Positions 8,698-17,672 of a stretch of DNA of 62,544 nucleotides are shown here, one piece after another. The position numbers and the translations under genes were made by a program. Every line of letters starts with the position of its first letter. The first letter of the stretch is position 1. The stretch lies in the NCBI RefSeq assembly GCF_002272925.1, contig NZ_MLAR01000010.1:1-62544 (forward strand), in the 5' to 3' direction. Source of the stretch: Helicobacter sp. 13S00401-1. Its GTDB lineage: Bacteria > Campylobacterota > Campylobacteria > Campylobacterales > Helicobacteraceae. Below the pieces are notes generated by a model. That model was not told the origin of the DNA, did not search any database, and was given only the letters and a program-made list of their open reading frames with translations.

Positions 8698-10923
8698 CTA
8701 TGCTCTAGCTTTTTTAACCGCTTCTATCATATTTACAAGGCTTGGTTTTACCTCTTCCCATTTTCTAGTTTTTAGACCACAGTCTGGGTTTATCCAAAGT
8801 TGCTCTTTTGGCAAGACTTCAAGTAGGGCTAAGATTTGCTTATACATCTCATCCACACTTGGAATCCTAGGGCTATGTATATCATAAACTCCTGGACCTA
8901 CTTCGTTTGCATAGCCACTAGATTTAAAGATTTTTAAAAGTTCATTACCACTTCTAGCTGTTTCTATACTTATAACATCAGCATCCATCGCCTCTATAGT
9001 TTTTATGATGTCATTAAACTCGCTATAGCACATATGAGTGTGGATTTGTGTTTCAAGTCTTGCAACTGAAGTTGATATCTTAAAGCACTCTAACGCCCAA
9101 GTTTCATACTCTTTTATATTCTCAGCTCTCAAAGGATAGCCTTCTTTAAAGGCTGCTTCATCAACTTGTATGATTTTAATGCCTGCTTTTTGTAAGTCAT
9201 CTATCTCATCTGCTATACATAAAGAAAGCTGCTTACACACGCTTTTACGCGCTAAATCATCTCTCACAAAGCTCCAGTTTAGTATAGTCACAGGTCCAGT
9301 TAACATACCTTTTACTATCTTTTTGCTTAGGCTTTGAGCAAACTTTGCCCACTCAACCGTCATAGCTTTAGGACGACTTACATCGCCATAGATTATAGGA
9401 GGCTTAACGCATCTGCTTCCATAGCTTTGAACCCAGCCATTTTGTGAAAACACAAAGCCTTTCATCTGCTCACCAAAGTACTCTACCATGTCATTTCTTT
9501 CAGGCTCACCATGGACTAATACATCAAGTCCTATGTCTTCTTGAAACTTAACACAGTCTTTTATGTAGTCTTTTAAGCCTGTTTCATAAGTTATAGAATC
9601 AATTTGTCCTTTTTTGTAATCAAGTCTAAGTTTTCTAAGCTCAGGAGTTTGAGGGAAGCTTCCTATAGTAGTAGTTGCTAGATCAGGATAACCAAGCTCT
9701 TTTCTTTGAATCTTAATCCTTTCTTTAAAAGTGCCTTCTCTTTCTTTAACTTTTAAAGATGCTAGTCTTTCTTGCACTGCCTTATCATGGATCTTACTAG
9801 AGTTTCTTCTATCTAGGTTAAGCGCCCTATTTTGCTCTAAGGCTTTAAGTATCTTTTTATCGCTACTATCTCTAAAGGCTTCTTCTAATAGTTTTAGCTC
9901 ATCAATTTTTTCTCTTGCAAAGCTTAGCCAGCTTAAGATCTCTTTATCCATCTTAACTTCTTGCTCCTTGCTAAAAGGCACGTGTAAAAGGCTGCAGCTT
10001 GTACTTAAAGTGATATTACCTTTAGGAACTATAGAAGAGATGTGTTTTAGCAACTTTAGTTTAGTATCTATGTCTGCTGCCCAAATATTTCTTCCATCTA
10101 TAACGCCAGCATAAAGCCTTTTGCCACTTTTGGCAATCGCCTCTAAAGATTCTAAGTTTTTAGGCCCATAAAGAAAGTCTAAGCCTAGCCCTTCTATCTT
10201 AGTATCTACTAGGATAGAAGTTGCTTCAGTGCTATGTTCAAAGTAAGTAGTTACTATAGCTTTTACGCCAAGATCTGCTATCTCATCATAAACTTCTTTT
10301 ATATGCACATAAAGATCACTTTTGCCTTTTACAAATATAGGCTCATTAAACTCTATAACTACTTTGGAATCTAGTTTTGCTAGCTCGCTTACAAGCTTAA
10401 TATAGGCTTTTTTTACATTTTCATAAACACAAGTACAACCTTCTATCTTAGAAAGTCCTATAAAAGTAAAAAGCCCTATTAAACTAATCTTAGGCTTATA
10501 GCCTAAACTTAAAGCTTCTTTATACTCAGCTGCTATCTTGCTAATATCTACTTTATAAGAATCTTTGCTGCTTAGCTCAGGTACTACGTAGTGATAGTTA
10601 GTGTTAAACCACTTAGTCATCTCACAAGCTGTAGCATCTTTAGTACCTCTAGCCATGCCAAAGTAAAGATCTAGTCCATCTAGCCCTTTAAAGCGCTCTG
10701 GCACAGCACCTAGCATATAGGCAAGATCTAACATGTTGTCATATAAACTAAAGTCATTAACACTTACGTAATCTAAGTTTTTTTGATAGTTCCAGTGTTT
10801 TGCTCTTAGCTCTTTTGCAACACTTAATAATTCTTCTTTTGTACTCTTGCTAGCCCAGTAAGATTCTAGGGCTTTTTTTAGCTCTCTATTTTCGCCGATT
10901 CGTGGAAAACCTACTATTATCAT
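8698..10923 (-). CDS. metE: Cobalamin-independent methionine synthase
   Basis: Transfers a methyl group from methyltetrahydrofolate (polyglutamate) to homocysteine, the last step of methionine synthesis. At 741 residues it is the normal double-barrel length. The N-terminal barrel opens with GFPRIGENRELKKALE. The catalytic C-terminal barrel starts near TTTIGSFPQTPELRKLR, and shows the zinc ligands in HTHMCYSEF (His and Cys, near residue 640) and in NPDCGLKTRKW near the end (Cys). H. pylori lacks this enzyme. Single-gene unit with its own promoter upstream and a hairpin downstream. No S-box or MetJ-type site was recognised. Confidence 0.97.
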   Translation of the reverse strand: MIIVGFPRIGENRELKKALESYWASKSTKEELLSVAKELRAKHWNYQKNLDYVSVNDFSLYDNMLDLAYMLGAVPERFKGLDGLDLYFGMARGTKDATACEMTKWFNTNYHYVVPELSSKDSYKVDISKIAAEYKEALSLGYKPKISLIGLFTFIGLSKIEGCTCVYENVKKAYIKLVSELAKLDSKVVIEFNEPIFVKGKSDLYVHIKEVYDEIADLGVKAIVTTYFEHSTEATSILVDTKIEGLGLDFLYGPKNLESLEAIAKSGKRLYAGVIDGRNIWAADIDTKLKLLKHISSIVPKGNITLSTSCSLLHVPFSKEQEVKMDKEILSWLSFAREKIDELKLLEEAFRDSSDKKILKALEQNRALNLDRRNSSKIHDKAVQERLASLKVKEREGTFKERIKIQRKELGYPDLATTTIGSFPQTPELRKLRLDYKKGQIDSITYETGLKDYIKDCVKFQEDIGLDVLVHGEPERNDMVEYFGEQMKGFVFSQNGWVQSYGSRCVKPPIIYGDVSRPKAMTVEWAKFAQSLSKKIVKGMLTGPVTILNWSFVRDDLARKSVCKQLSLCIADEIDDLQKAGIKIIQVDEAAFKEGYPLRAENIKEYETWALECFKISTSVARLETQIHTHMCYSEFNDIIKTIEAMDADVISIETARSGNELLKIFKSSGYANEVGPGVYDIHSPRIPSVDEMYKQILALLEVLPKEQLWINPDCGLKTRKWEEVKPSLVNMIEAVKKARA

Positions 10924-10953
10924 TATATGTGCATCCTTAATTTTAGATTACAT

Positions 10954-10983
10954 ATTTTAACATTTACATATTGTGTTTGTCAA
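10954..10983 (-). promoter_or_regulatory. Probable metE promoter
   Basis: Read leftwards: TTGACA (10978-10983), an 18-base spacer, then TAAAAT (10954-10959), 30 bases before the metE ATG. The -35 box is perfect, which is unusual for this genus. Confidence 0.55.
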
Positions 10984-11179
10984 TTATGGCAGGATTAAAG
11001 TTAAACTCTTTTTATGCAAGCTTTTAGTTTTATCATATAAAGCAAGCATCAAAAATATGTACTAAGTACTTTTTGCCGATCAAAGCCTACTAAAACTAGT
11101 ATATTTTAAGCTCTTTTATAAAGTAACATTAAAGGGTAAAAGTGGGTGGGGTAAAATAAGAGAGATTATTAAAAACTTT

Positions 11180-11214
11180 AAAAGCTAGGCTTTATGTAGC
11201 TAAGCCTAGCTTTT
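11180..11214 (-). terminator. Terminator of the first family-2 glycosyltransferase gene
   Basis: A perfect 13-bp stem (11180-11192 with 11202-11214), loop of 9, just past the stop codon. Read leftwards it is followed by a T-rich stretch. Confidence 0.7.
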
Positions 11215-11218
11215 AGAC

Positions 11219-13093
11219 TTAGTTAACCTTCCATAGCTCTTTAACTTTTTCATGATCTTTTAAAGGCTTAGAATCTTTTAGGTGGCTTAAGGCTGTATCT
11301 AAGTCTATAATATGAGTTTGTTCTATCTCTAGTATGGATTTATCTAGCTCAGTTGGTTTAAAGTTAGATTTTGTAAATGACTTGATATTTTTAGAACGAA
11401 GCACAGTTTTTATCTTAAAAAGTAGGCGTGCAAGCGGTGGCAAGTAGTGGTAGATATAACCTCTTAGTCCACCTTCTACCCTTTTAAGCCTACAAACATC
11501 AAAACCTATCCTAATAAAAACTCTTAGCTTACTCCATAGTTTAGGAAAGCGATGGCCTAAGTGGTAAGCAAGAAAGTCAAAACTATCTATAGCTATACTT
11601 TGCCTAGTTCCTATCTTTTTAAACTCTTCTTTTATCCCTTTAAGTTTAAAGTACTCATGCAAGGTTTTAGATAACTTTAAGATTTCTAAAGGATCTTTAG
11701 TTTTTTCTACTTTTATAAACTTTTTATACATTACTATTCTTGCATAGTAGTAGACACTTTTTAAAAGCTTAAGCTCTAAGTCTCTATCTTTATAGTCTTT
11801 TTCATCTTCTACCATAGCTTTCATCCTTGCTTGATTGATGATGCTAACTAAAGCTATAAGTCCCATAGAGTAGTAGTATCTATAAAATCTCACATCAAAG
11901 TAGTTTTTATAAGCAGTAGTTAAAAACGCAAGGTGAGGTATCTTAGTCATAAGCTCTGAAGAAGTAGCAGCGTAAGTTACAGTAGAGTTTGGTCTAAGTC
12001 TATAGACATAGCAGCAGTACTCACTTAGTGCTACATGCCTAGCATCCATCATCATGCACATGCTAAAAAGCTGATCTTCATACTCTAGACCATCTATAAA
12101 TCTAAGATTACTCTTATTTAACAAGTCTGTTCTTATAGGGCCAAGCACTAGCATGCTTACGATGTCATTTATATCTAAAAAAGTAGAAAGTACTTCTCTT
12201 CCATCCACATTAAAGTGTCTATGATCTCTAAAAAACTTATGTAGATAAAAATCAGAGTAAGCGCCATGCCCCTTATCTGGCTTTATACCCCCATAAAACT
12301 CATACCTACAAGAGTTCCATACAAACTCTGTTCTTACATCTCGCCTTAAAAGCTTTACGCTATGTTCTAACATATCTATGTGTATATAGTCATCTGGATC
12401 TACAAACTGCACAAACTGATTAGGTGGAAGTTTTGAAACTAGCTCTCTAGCTATCCTATCTTCATCTATAACTACATGTTGGGGTGAGATGATAGTTATC
12501 TTATCTTTTAAGCTTTGACTTAGAGATGTATCATAGTTTTCAGAATCAAATGTCAAAAGATTAGGATAAGTTTTATAAAAGTCCTTAAAGCCTCCTTCCA
12601 TCTTAAGATGGTTTGCAAAGATAGAAAGAGGAGGCTTGCTAAAAAGCTCTAAAGTGCTTTTAGAAAACTTTGGCTTTCTTGCATTAGGTGCTAGATAGGA
12701 GTTAAGGCTAAGAGTTGCATTAGCCCTGGTGTTATAGCCTTTGTAATCAAAGTCTGGCTTTAAGTTCTTAGAATCTTTACTCATAGAATCTATATAGTTT
12801 CTTAAAAGGGAGTTTTTAACTAGCTCTATACCCATATTTCTAGCAGTGCTTTGACCACCATTAATCTTTTGTACTACAAAAACTCTTTTATCAACCTCAG
12901 CAAACTTTAAAGCTATATCTATACAACTATCATTACTGCCATCATCTACTACTATAACTTCAAGATTCTTATAACTTTGAGTTAGAAGGCTTATTAAGCA
13001 TTCGCTTAAATAGTGCTCTACTCTAAAAACTGGGACTATTATAGAAATGAGTGGAGTAAAACTAGCATCCACTTTACTTACTTGTTTCAACAA
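11219..13093 (-). CDS. Family-2 glycosyltransferase with a long internal insertion (paralogue 1)
   Basis: A GT-A-fold sugar transferase, probably acting on LPS O-chain or another surface glycan. Residues 14-97 are a standard GT2 start: ISIIVPVFR, VIVVDDGSND near 47 and INGGQSTARNMG near 77-88. The metal-binding DPDD comes only at 232-235, about 145 residues after ARN, where about 25 is normal. The inserted part is Ser/Lys/Asn-rich. The C-terminal 250 residues are basic and unrecognised. The start is TTG at 13093 with AAAGG close upstream; GTG five codons in is an alternative. The T16 (A16 in coding sense) tract upstream suggests phase-variable transcription. Paralogue at 18239-19927. Donor and acceptor are unknown. 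Confidence 0.82.
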   Translation of the reverse strand: MLKQVSKVDASFTPLISIIVPVFRVEHYLSECLISLLTQSYKNLEVIVVDDGSNDSCIDIALKFAEVDKRVFVVQKINGGQSTARNMGIELVKNSLLRNYIDSMSKDSKNLKPDFDYKGYNTRANATLSLNSYLAPNARKPKFSKSTLELFSKPPLSIFANHLKMEGGFKDFYKTYPNLLTFDSENYDTSLSQSLKDKITIISPQHVVIDEDRIARELVSKLPPNQFVQFVDPDDYIHIDMLEHSVKLLRRDVRTEFVWNSCRYEFYGGIKPDKGHGAYSDFYLHKFFRDHRHFNVDGREVLSTFLDINDIVSMLVLGPIRTDLLNKSNLRFIDGLEYEDQLFSMCMMMDARHVALSEYCCYVYRLRPNSTVTYAATSSELMTKIPHLAFLTTAYKNYFDVRFYRYYYSMGLIALVSIINQARMKAMVEDEKDYKDRDLELKLLKSVYYYARIVMYKKFIKVEKTKDPLEILKLSKTLHEYFKLKGIKEEFKKIGTRQSIAIDSFDFLAYHLGHRFPKLWSKLRVFIRIGFDVCRLKRVEGGLRGYIYHYLPPLARLLFKIKTVLRSKNIKSFTKSNFKPTELDKSILEIEQTHIIDLDTALSHLKDSKPLKDHEKVKELWKVN

Positions 13094-13123
13094 ACTACCT
13101 TTATGATAAAAATTTTCATTCTG

Positions 13124-13152
13124 CTTATATTAACCGTTTTTTTTTTTTTTTT
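13124..13152 (-). promoter_or_regulatory. A16 tract abutting a -10 box, upstream of the glycosyltransferase
   Basis: Bases 13137-13152 are sixteen T on the plus strand, i.e. A16 in the sense of the leftward gene. Four bases later come overlapping -10 candidates TAATAT (13127-13132) and TATAAG (13124-13129), about 31-34 bases before the TTG start. The tract therefore occupies the region between -35 and -10, where slippage would alter promoter strength. Confidence 0.6.
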
Positions 13153-13323
13153 GAATATCTTCATAGCCAAAAATTGACATTTTAAGGTTAGATGTATGCT
13201 GCTTTGGCTATAAACCTTTAACTCTACAATACTATAAATATAAAACCTAGATGATATTTTTCTAAAGCAAGAGATAAGAATGTATTTTAAACCCTAAATG
13301 CCATTAAGTTAGCATTTAAGAGA

Positions 13324-13353
13324 TTAAAAGCTTAAAGATTTTTAAGCTTTTAA
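13324..13353 (-). terminator. Terminator of tsdA
   Basis: A perfect 13-bp stem (13324-13336 with 13341-13353) and a 4-base loop, 30 bases past the tsdA stop. Confidence 0.6.
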
Positions 13354-13383
13354 ATTTATATAGACTAATGTCTAATTTTAAGA

Positions 13384-14295
13384 TTATTTACCCATAAACT
13401 TTGGTTTAGGTTGCATGTGTATATAAGTTGCTACATCTAAGGCTTCTTGCTCAGTTAAAGTTGCATTACCTTTAGGCATGTTAAGTTTTATAAACTTAGC
13501 TAACTTATCAAGGTGCTGCATACCTGCTCCTGAGTTATAAGCATCTTTACCCCAAAGTGCTGGGTAGATAAAGTAGTTACCACTTTTCTTATCTGGGTTC
13601 CTTGTACCTTCTCCATTTATACCATGGCAAGCTGCGCATTTATCAGCAAAGATTAGTTTACCTTTTTTTGCATCGCCTGGCTTGCTAACATCTACTTTTG
13701 TCTGACTGTAATCAGTTAGCACAGTAGTTCCAACTGGTACTCCTTTACTTAAAAAGTACAAGTAAGCTACCATAGCCTTCATCTCTTTACTTTCTACAGG
13801 TAGTGGTTTACCGTTTTCACTTCTAACCATACAAGCATTAATTCTATCTTCTATATTTAAGATTCCAGGTCCTCTATAGTTGCTTTCTGGATAGTGAGCA
13901 AAAGCTCCTACTAAACTAAGTGTATTTTTAGAAGCTCCTCCTAGTCCATGACAGCTTGCACAAGAAAGTTTACTTTTTGCCATGCCTTTGCCTTCACCAT
14001 GTGCTCCATCGCCTATAGTTCCATAAGTCTCATTAAATATCTTTTGGCCATACTTCAAGCCCTCTTTATAAGCTCCATCTGGAATCTTAGAAAAGTCTAT
14101 ATTGCCATCTTTATCCATATTAGGCGGTAGTCTCCACTCCATAGTATCACCATGGGCTTTTACCTTAGTCATAATCTTTCCATCATTTTCTTTTTTATCA
14201 CCATTATGCATACCACTAGCAAAAGCAACAGTAGTACTAAGCATAAGTGCCGCAACACTTGAAGCCACTATAGTAGTTAATAATTTTTTCTTCAT
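13384..14295 (-). CDS. tsdA: Dihaem c-type cytochrome, TsdA-type thiosulfate dehydrogenase
   Basis: Periplasmic enzyme that couples thiosulfate and tetrathionate; in Campylobacter jejuni the homologue can also reduce tetrathionate. The start is the ATG at 14293-14295 (MKKKLLTTIVASS), preceded by AAGGAAG; a longer frame reaches 14334 but adds 13 unlikely residues before the signal peptide. It has a signal peptide to about residue 27 (VAFASG) and two haem sites, CASCH (near 112) and CAACH (near 222). Family blocks are RINACMVRSENGKPLP near 150, LWGKDAYNSGAGM near 247 and KLNMP near 270. The Cys in INACM probably corresponds to the unusual haem ligand of this family. Followed by its own hairpin terminator. 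Confidence 0.87.
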   Translation of the reverse strand: MKKKLLTTIVASSVAALMLSTTVAFASGMHNGDKKENDGKIMTKVKAHGDTMEWRLPPNMDKDGNIDFSKIPDGAYKEGLKYGQKIFNETYGTIGDGAHGEGKGMAKSKLSCASCHGLGGASKNTLSLVGAFAHYPESNYRGPGILNIEDRINACMVRSENGKPLPVESKEMKAMVAYLYFLSKGVPVGTTVLTDYSQTKVDVSKPGDAKKGKLIFADKCAACHGINGEGTRNPDKKSGNYFIYPALWGKDAYNSGAGMQHLDKLAKFIKLNMPKGNATLTEQEALDVATYIHMQPKPKFMGK

Positions 14296-14472
14296 AATCT
14301 TCCTTTTAATATTTAATATGAAAATATTTTTCATAATAGCATTTTTTATTTTAAAAGATTAGAAACTTAGAGTTTTATAGAAAGGGATTAAAAAGAGGAT
14401 GTTTAAGATTTAAGCTAAGTTATAAAGAAGGGCTTTACCTTCTTTATATATAGTTAAACGTGAAAAAACTTT

Positions 14473-15018
14473 TTATAAAAAGTCGTTTTTAAAGTTTACA
14501 TAGTCTAGGGCACTTTGTTTTAAAGCAGCTACTTCTTCATCATTTAGCTCTCTTACAAACTTAGCAGGATTACCCATGATTAAAGAACGTGGAGGAAAAT
14601 GCTTATTTTTTGTAACTAAAGCACCAGCCCCTACTATACTATCATCACCTATTACTGCCCCATCCATAACTATAGCGCCCATGCCTATAAGGCATCTATT
14701 ACCTATAGTGCAACCATGTATGATGCAGCTATGGCCTATAGTTACTTCTTCGCCTATGGTAGTTGGAGATCCTCCCTCACCACTAGCACAGCGTCTACAA
14801 ACATGAACACAGGTTAAATCTTGTATATTAGTCCTAGCGCCAACTTTTATAGAGTTTACATCTGCACGCAAAACACAGTTATACCAAACACTTACATCAT
14901 CACCTAAAGTTACTTCACCTATAACCTTAGCACCTTCAGATATTAATACATCTTTACCAAGTGTAGGCGCAATCTTTTCATTTGAAGTGCTTAAAGCTCC
15001 TATAAATGGTATCAACAT
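14473..15018 (-). CDS. Gamma-class carbonic anhydrase-like hexapeptide protein
   Basis: A left-handed beta-helix protein of the YrdA/PaaY/CaiE type, 181 residues. Repeated hexapeptides run from about residue 20 to 150 (VIGEVTLGDDVSVWYNCVLRAD, then IGHSCIIHGCTIGN and IGMGAIVMDGAVIGDDSIVGAGALV). Candidate metal ligands are His in CVHV (near 72) and both His in GHSCIIHG (near 94-99). The chain ends in GNPAKFVRELNDEE, standard for this group. Many relatives are catalytically weak, so activity is not proved. Its ATG overlaps the last base of the alpha-carbonic anhydrase stop codon (TAATG), implying translational coupling of two unrelated carbonic anhydrase types. Confidence 0.88.
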   Translation of the reverse strand: MLIPFIGALSTSNEKIAPTLGKDVLISEGAKVIGEVTLGDDVSVWYNCVLRADVNSIKVGARTNIQDLTCVHVCRRCASGEGGSPTTIGEEVTIGHSCIIHGCTIGNRCLIGMGAIVMDGAVIGDDSIVGAGALVTKNKHFPPRSLIMGNPAKFVRELNDEEVAALKQSALDYVNFKNDFL

Positions 15019-15740
15019 TAATTAGCCTTTATCTCTCTGTTGTTAGTTTTTTGTAAAGGCCTTGCATTATGCCCCATAACTTTACTTAGTGCTTCAATTT
15101 GAGACTTAGAAGCGCTAATTGGCTCTTTTAACACTATCCACTCTATGCCTTGTGTGCAAGGAGGAGTAGTAAGTGAACCACTAAACTGATAAGATTCTAG
15201 GCTTTTTGGTAAAAGCTCATTAATTTTTACATGATGAACATGGTGAGTAGAGTTTGCGTGAGTTGGCATAGTGTGGATTACTTGCTGCAAGGCTCCATTA
15301 ATCCTGCCTTCTTTAAACAAAACTCCTATAACTGCATACTTACCCTTAGAATCTTTTCCAACAAAGTGAACTTCAAGTGGGGCTATTTTGCCATCTATAG
15401 CATTTTCCCCTGGAGTATGAAAGTGAAACTGCAAAAGCTCATACTTATCACCATCTATAATGGCATAGTTACCCTTAGGATAGTTAATTTGTACTGTATG
15501 GCCATTATTTTCTATAGTTGCATTCTCACTTTTATACTCTAAAGTAATGTTTTTAGCACCAGTTTGTGCCATAGAAGAGACGATATTAATTGGCGATTGC
15601 GTATTACCAACCTTGCAGGTTATAAAGTCATCCCCCCAGTGTTCAGGTCCATGCTTACCACTATAACTCCAACCATGGCTAGCTGCTAGCAATACACTTA
15701 AGCTTAAGCCTAGACCTAATACAAACTTTAATTTATTCAT
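15018..15740 (-). CDS. Alpha-class carbonic anhydrase, periplasmic
   Basis: Hydrates CO2 to bicarbonate in the periplasm; in H. pylori the homologue buffers this space during acid exposure. The 240-residue chain has a signal peptide (MNKLKFVLGLGLSLSVLLAAS) and begins its catalytic domain at HGWSYSGKHGPEHW. Zinc ligands are the two His in QFHFHTPGEN (near residue 105) and the His in LEVHFVGK (near 124). SLTTPPCTQG (near 193) is the hydrophobic substrate pocket. Two cysteines that may form a disulphide (CKVG near 42 and PPC) are present. First gene of a two-gene unit with the gamma-class protein. Confidence 0.95.
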   Translation of the reverse strand: MNKLKFVLGLGLSLSVLLAASHGWSYSGKHGPEHWGDDFITCKVGNTQSPINIVSSMAQTGAKNITLEYKSENATIENNGHTVQINYPKGNYAIIDGDKYELLQFHFHTPGENAIDGKIAPLEVHFVGKDSKGKYAVIGVLFKEGRINGALQQVIHTMPTHANSTHHVHHVKINELLPKSLESYQFSGSLTTPPCTQGIEWIVLKEPISASKSQIEALSKVMGHNARPLQKTNNREIKAN

Positions 15741-15781
15741 TAACTCTCCTCGTATTTTTTTAGCTTTAAGTATAGATTATA

Positions 15782-16363
15782 TTACTTTTTATTCCTAGCT
15801 TTTTTAAAAATTTTAGACTTTATATAGTAAAAAAGTACTATAAGTACAACTATGGCTACTACAACTATAGGTATAACATAAGGCTTATTAATCATAAATC
15901 TTATAAGTTCTAAAAGCTTTCCACTTGCAAAAAAGCCTAGTACTCCAAGCACTACTCCCCAGATGATAGTTGCTATAAGATTTACTAGCACAAAACGGTA
16001 AAGGCTATATTTACTCATACCTATAGCTATAGGCACTATAGTTCTTATACCATGAAGATATTTACAAATAAATATCATCCAGATTCCAAACTTTTTTATC
16101 CAGATATTTGCTAAGGCAACCTTACGCCTATGCTTCCTAAGATACTTTGTAAGCTCTTTTTTCTGATATCTAAAAAATATCGCATAAAAGCTAGAGGCTA
16201 TAACATTCCCACAAATAGCAACTAATATGCTAAGACTTAAGTCAAGCTTCCCAACTGCACTTAATGCCCCCGCGGCTAATATGCCTATATATCCCCCACC
16301 CATAGAGTATAAAAATAATAAAGCATAGCCCAAGTTTTCATAGCCACTAAATACAGAATCCAT
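15782..16363 (-). CDS. DedA family inner-membrane protein
   Basis: A VTT/DedA-type polytopic membrane protein; family members take part in undecaprenyl-phosphate or phospholipid flipping and in proton-motive-force homeostasis. The start chosen is ATG at 16361-16363 (MDSVFSGYENLGY) with AAAGG upstream; the frame extends 17 codons further to 16414 but these are strongly basic and lack a better signal. The 193-residue protein has four to five hydrophobic stretches, and keeps a reduced version of the family block (FICKYLHGIRTIVPIAIGM, near residue 97), with the R of the usual F..R..P motif displaced. It ends in a basic tail. More diverged than the two DedA genes at 24250 and 25044. Confidence 0.75.
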   Translation of the reverse strand: MDSVFSGYENLGYALLFLYSMGGGYIGILAAGALSAVGKLDLSLSILVAICGNVIASSFYAIFFRYQKKELTKYLRKHRRKVALANIWIKKFGIWMIFICKYLHGIRTIVPIAIGMSKYSLYRFVLVNLIATIIWGVVLGVLGFFASGKLLELIRFMINKPYVIPIVVVAIVVLIVLFYYIKSKIFKKARNKK

Positions 16364-16454
16364 CCATCTACCTTTTGTTTTTAAGAATCTTTTACGTAAT
16401 AATACGCAATACATTTTTTACTAAATACGTTTTTCTCCAATTAAAAGGAATTAT

Positions 16455-17672
16455 ATGAATCTAATCCCATTGCAGGCCATAGAGCTAGCTAAAAAACGGC
16501 TAGAAAACATTATATATCACAATCCTTTATCATACGCGCCAAAACTCTCTCAGATTTCTAAAGCACAAGTGTTTTTAAAAAAAGAAAACTTACAGCTAAC
16601 AGGATCTTTTAAGATAAGAGGAGCTTTCAATAAACTAGCCTCTTTGCATGAAGAAAAAAAGTTAGATGGTGGTGTAATAGCTGCAAGTGCGGGTAATCAC
16701 GCTCAAGGTGTAGCTTATAGTGCTAGCCACTTTAAGGTTAAGTCAGTTGTAGTTATGCCAGAAGCTACTCCTCTTTTAAAAGTGCAGTCTACTAGAAACC
16801 TAGGGGCTGAAGTGATGTTAAAAGGTACAAACTATGATGAAGCCTATGCCTATGCTTTAAAACTAGCAAAAGAGCAAAACTATACTTTTATCCATCCTTT
16901 TGCAGATAAAGAAGTAGCAGCCGGTCAAGGCACTATAGCCTTAGAGATGATGGGTGAGCAAGACTTAGACATCATCTTAGTGCCAGTTGGTGGTGGTGGG
17001 CTTATAAGTGGCATAGCTAGCGCTTATAGACTTTTAAAGCCTGATGTTAAAATCATAGGAGTAAGCGCCAAAGGTGCTAGGGCTATGTTTGAAAGCTTCC
17101 ATGCTAAAAGAATTATAAAAACTGAAGCAGTTAAAACCATAGCTGATGGAATCGCAGTAAGAGATGTGAATGAAGGCATATTTGAGTGCATAAAACAAGG
17201 CGTTGATGATATGGTAGAAGTTGATGATGAAGAAATAGCAAGTGCCATCCTCTATCTTATAGAATCTCAAAAGCTAGTAGTAGAAGGTGCTGGGGCTGTA
17301 GGGATAGCTGCTTTGCTTCATAACAAGCTAGACTTACACCCTCACCAAAAAGTAGGTGTAGTAGTAAGTGGTGGTAACATAGATGTAACCATGCTTAATC
17401 TAATCATAGAAAAAGGGCTTATAAAAACTAATCGCAAAACTAAGTTTAGGATGACTTTAATAGATAAGCCAGGCTCTCTTATGAAACTAACTGACTTGCT
17501 AACTAAGATGGATGCAAACATAGTCCATGTAAGCTATGATAGGATAAGTACTAAACTTGAATACGGCGATGCTTATATATCTATAACTCTTGAGACTAAG
17601 GGTTTAGAGCATAAAGAACAGATTTGCAAAACCTTACTTGAACACGGATATAAATTTAGCGAAATAGTATGA
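16455..17672 (+). CDS. ilvA: Threonine ammonia-lyase (dehydratase)
   Basis: A PLP enzyme that turns L-threonine into 2-oxobutanoate and ammonia, entry to isoleucine synthesis. The 405-residue protein has the PLP lysine in LTGSFKIRGAFNKL (near residue 53), the glycine-rich phosphate loop PVGGGGLISG (near 177-186) and SGGNIDVTML near 308. A single C-terminal ACT domain (about 327-400, TLIDKPGSLMKLTDLL) indicates allosteric control and places it in the short TdcB/IlvA class. The start has AAAAGGAA upstream. It overlaps the next gene by four bases (ATGA). Divergent from the DedA gene with a 91-base gap. Confidence 0.94.
   Translation: MNLIPLQAIELAKKRLENIIYHNPLSYAPKLSQISKAQVFLKKENLQLTGSFKIRGAFNKLASLHEEKKLDGGVIAASAGNHAQGVAYSASHFKVKSVVVMPEATPLLKVQSTRNLGAEVMLKGTNYDEAYAYALKLAKEQNYTFIHPFADKEVAAGQGTIALEMMGEQDLDIILVPVGGGGLISGIASAYRLLKPDVKIIGVSAKGARAMFESFHAKRIIKTEAVKTIADGIAVRDVNEGIFECIKQGVDDMVEVDDEEIASAILYLIESQKLVVEGAGAVGIAALLHNKLDLHPHQKVGVVVSGGNIDVTMLNLIIEKGLIKTNRKTKFRMTLIDKPGSLMKLTDLLTKMDANIVHVSYDRISTKLEYGDAYISITLETKGLEHKEQICKTLLEHGYKFSEIV

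Noticed and set aside
14102-14362. Plus-strand frame across the tsdA start
   Set aside because: It is the antisense image of the TsdA signal peptide and leader, with no independent support.
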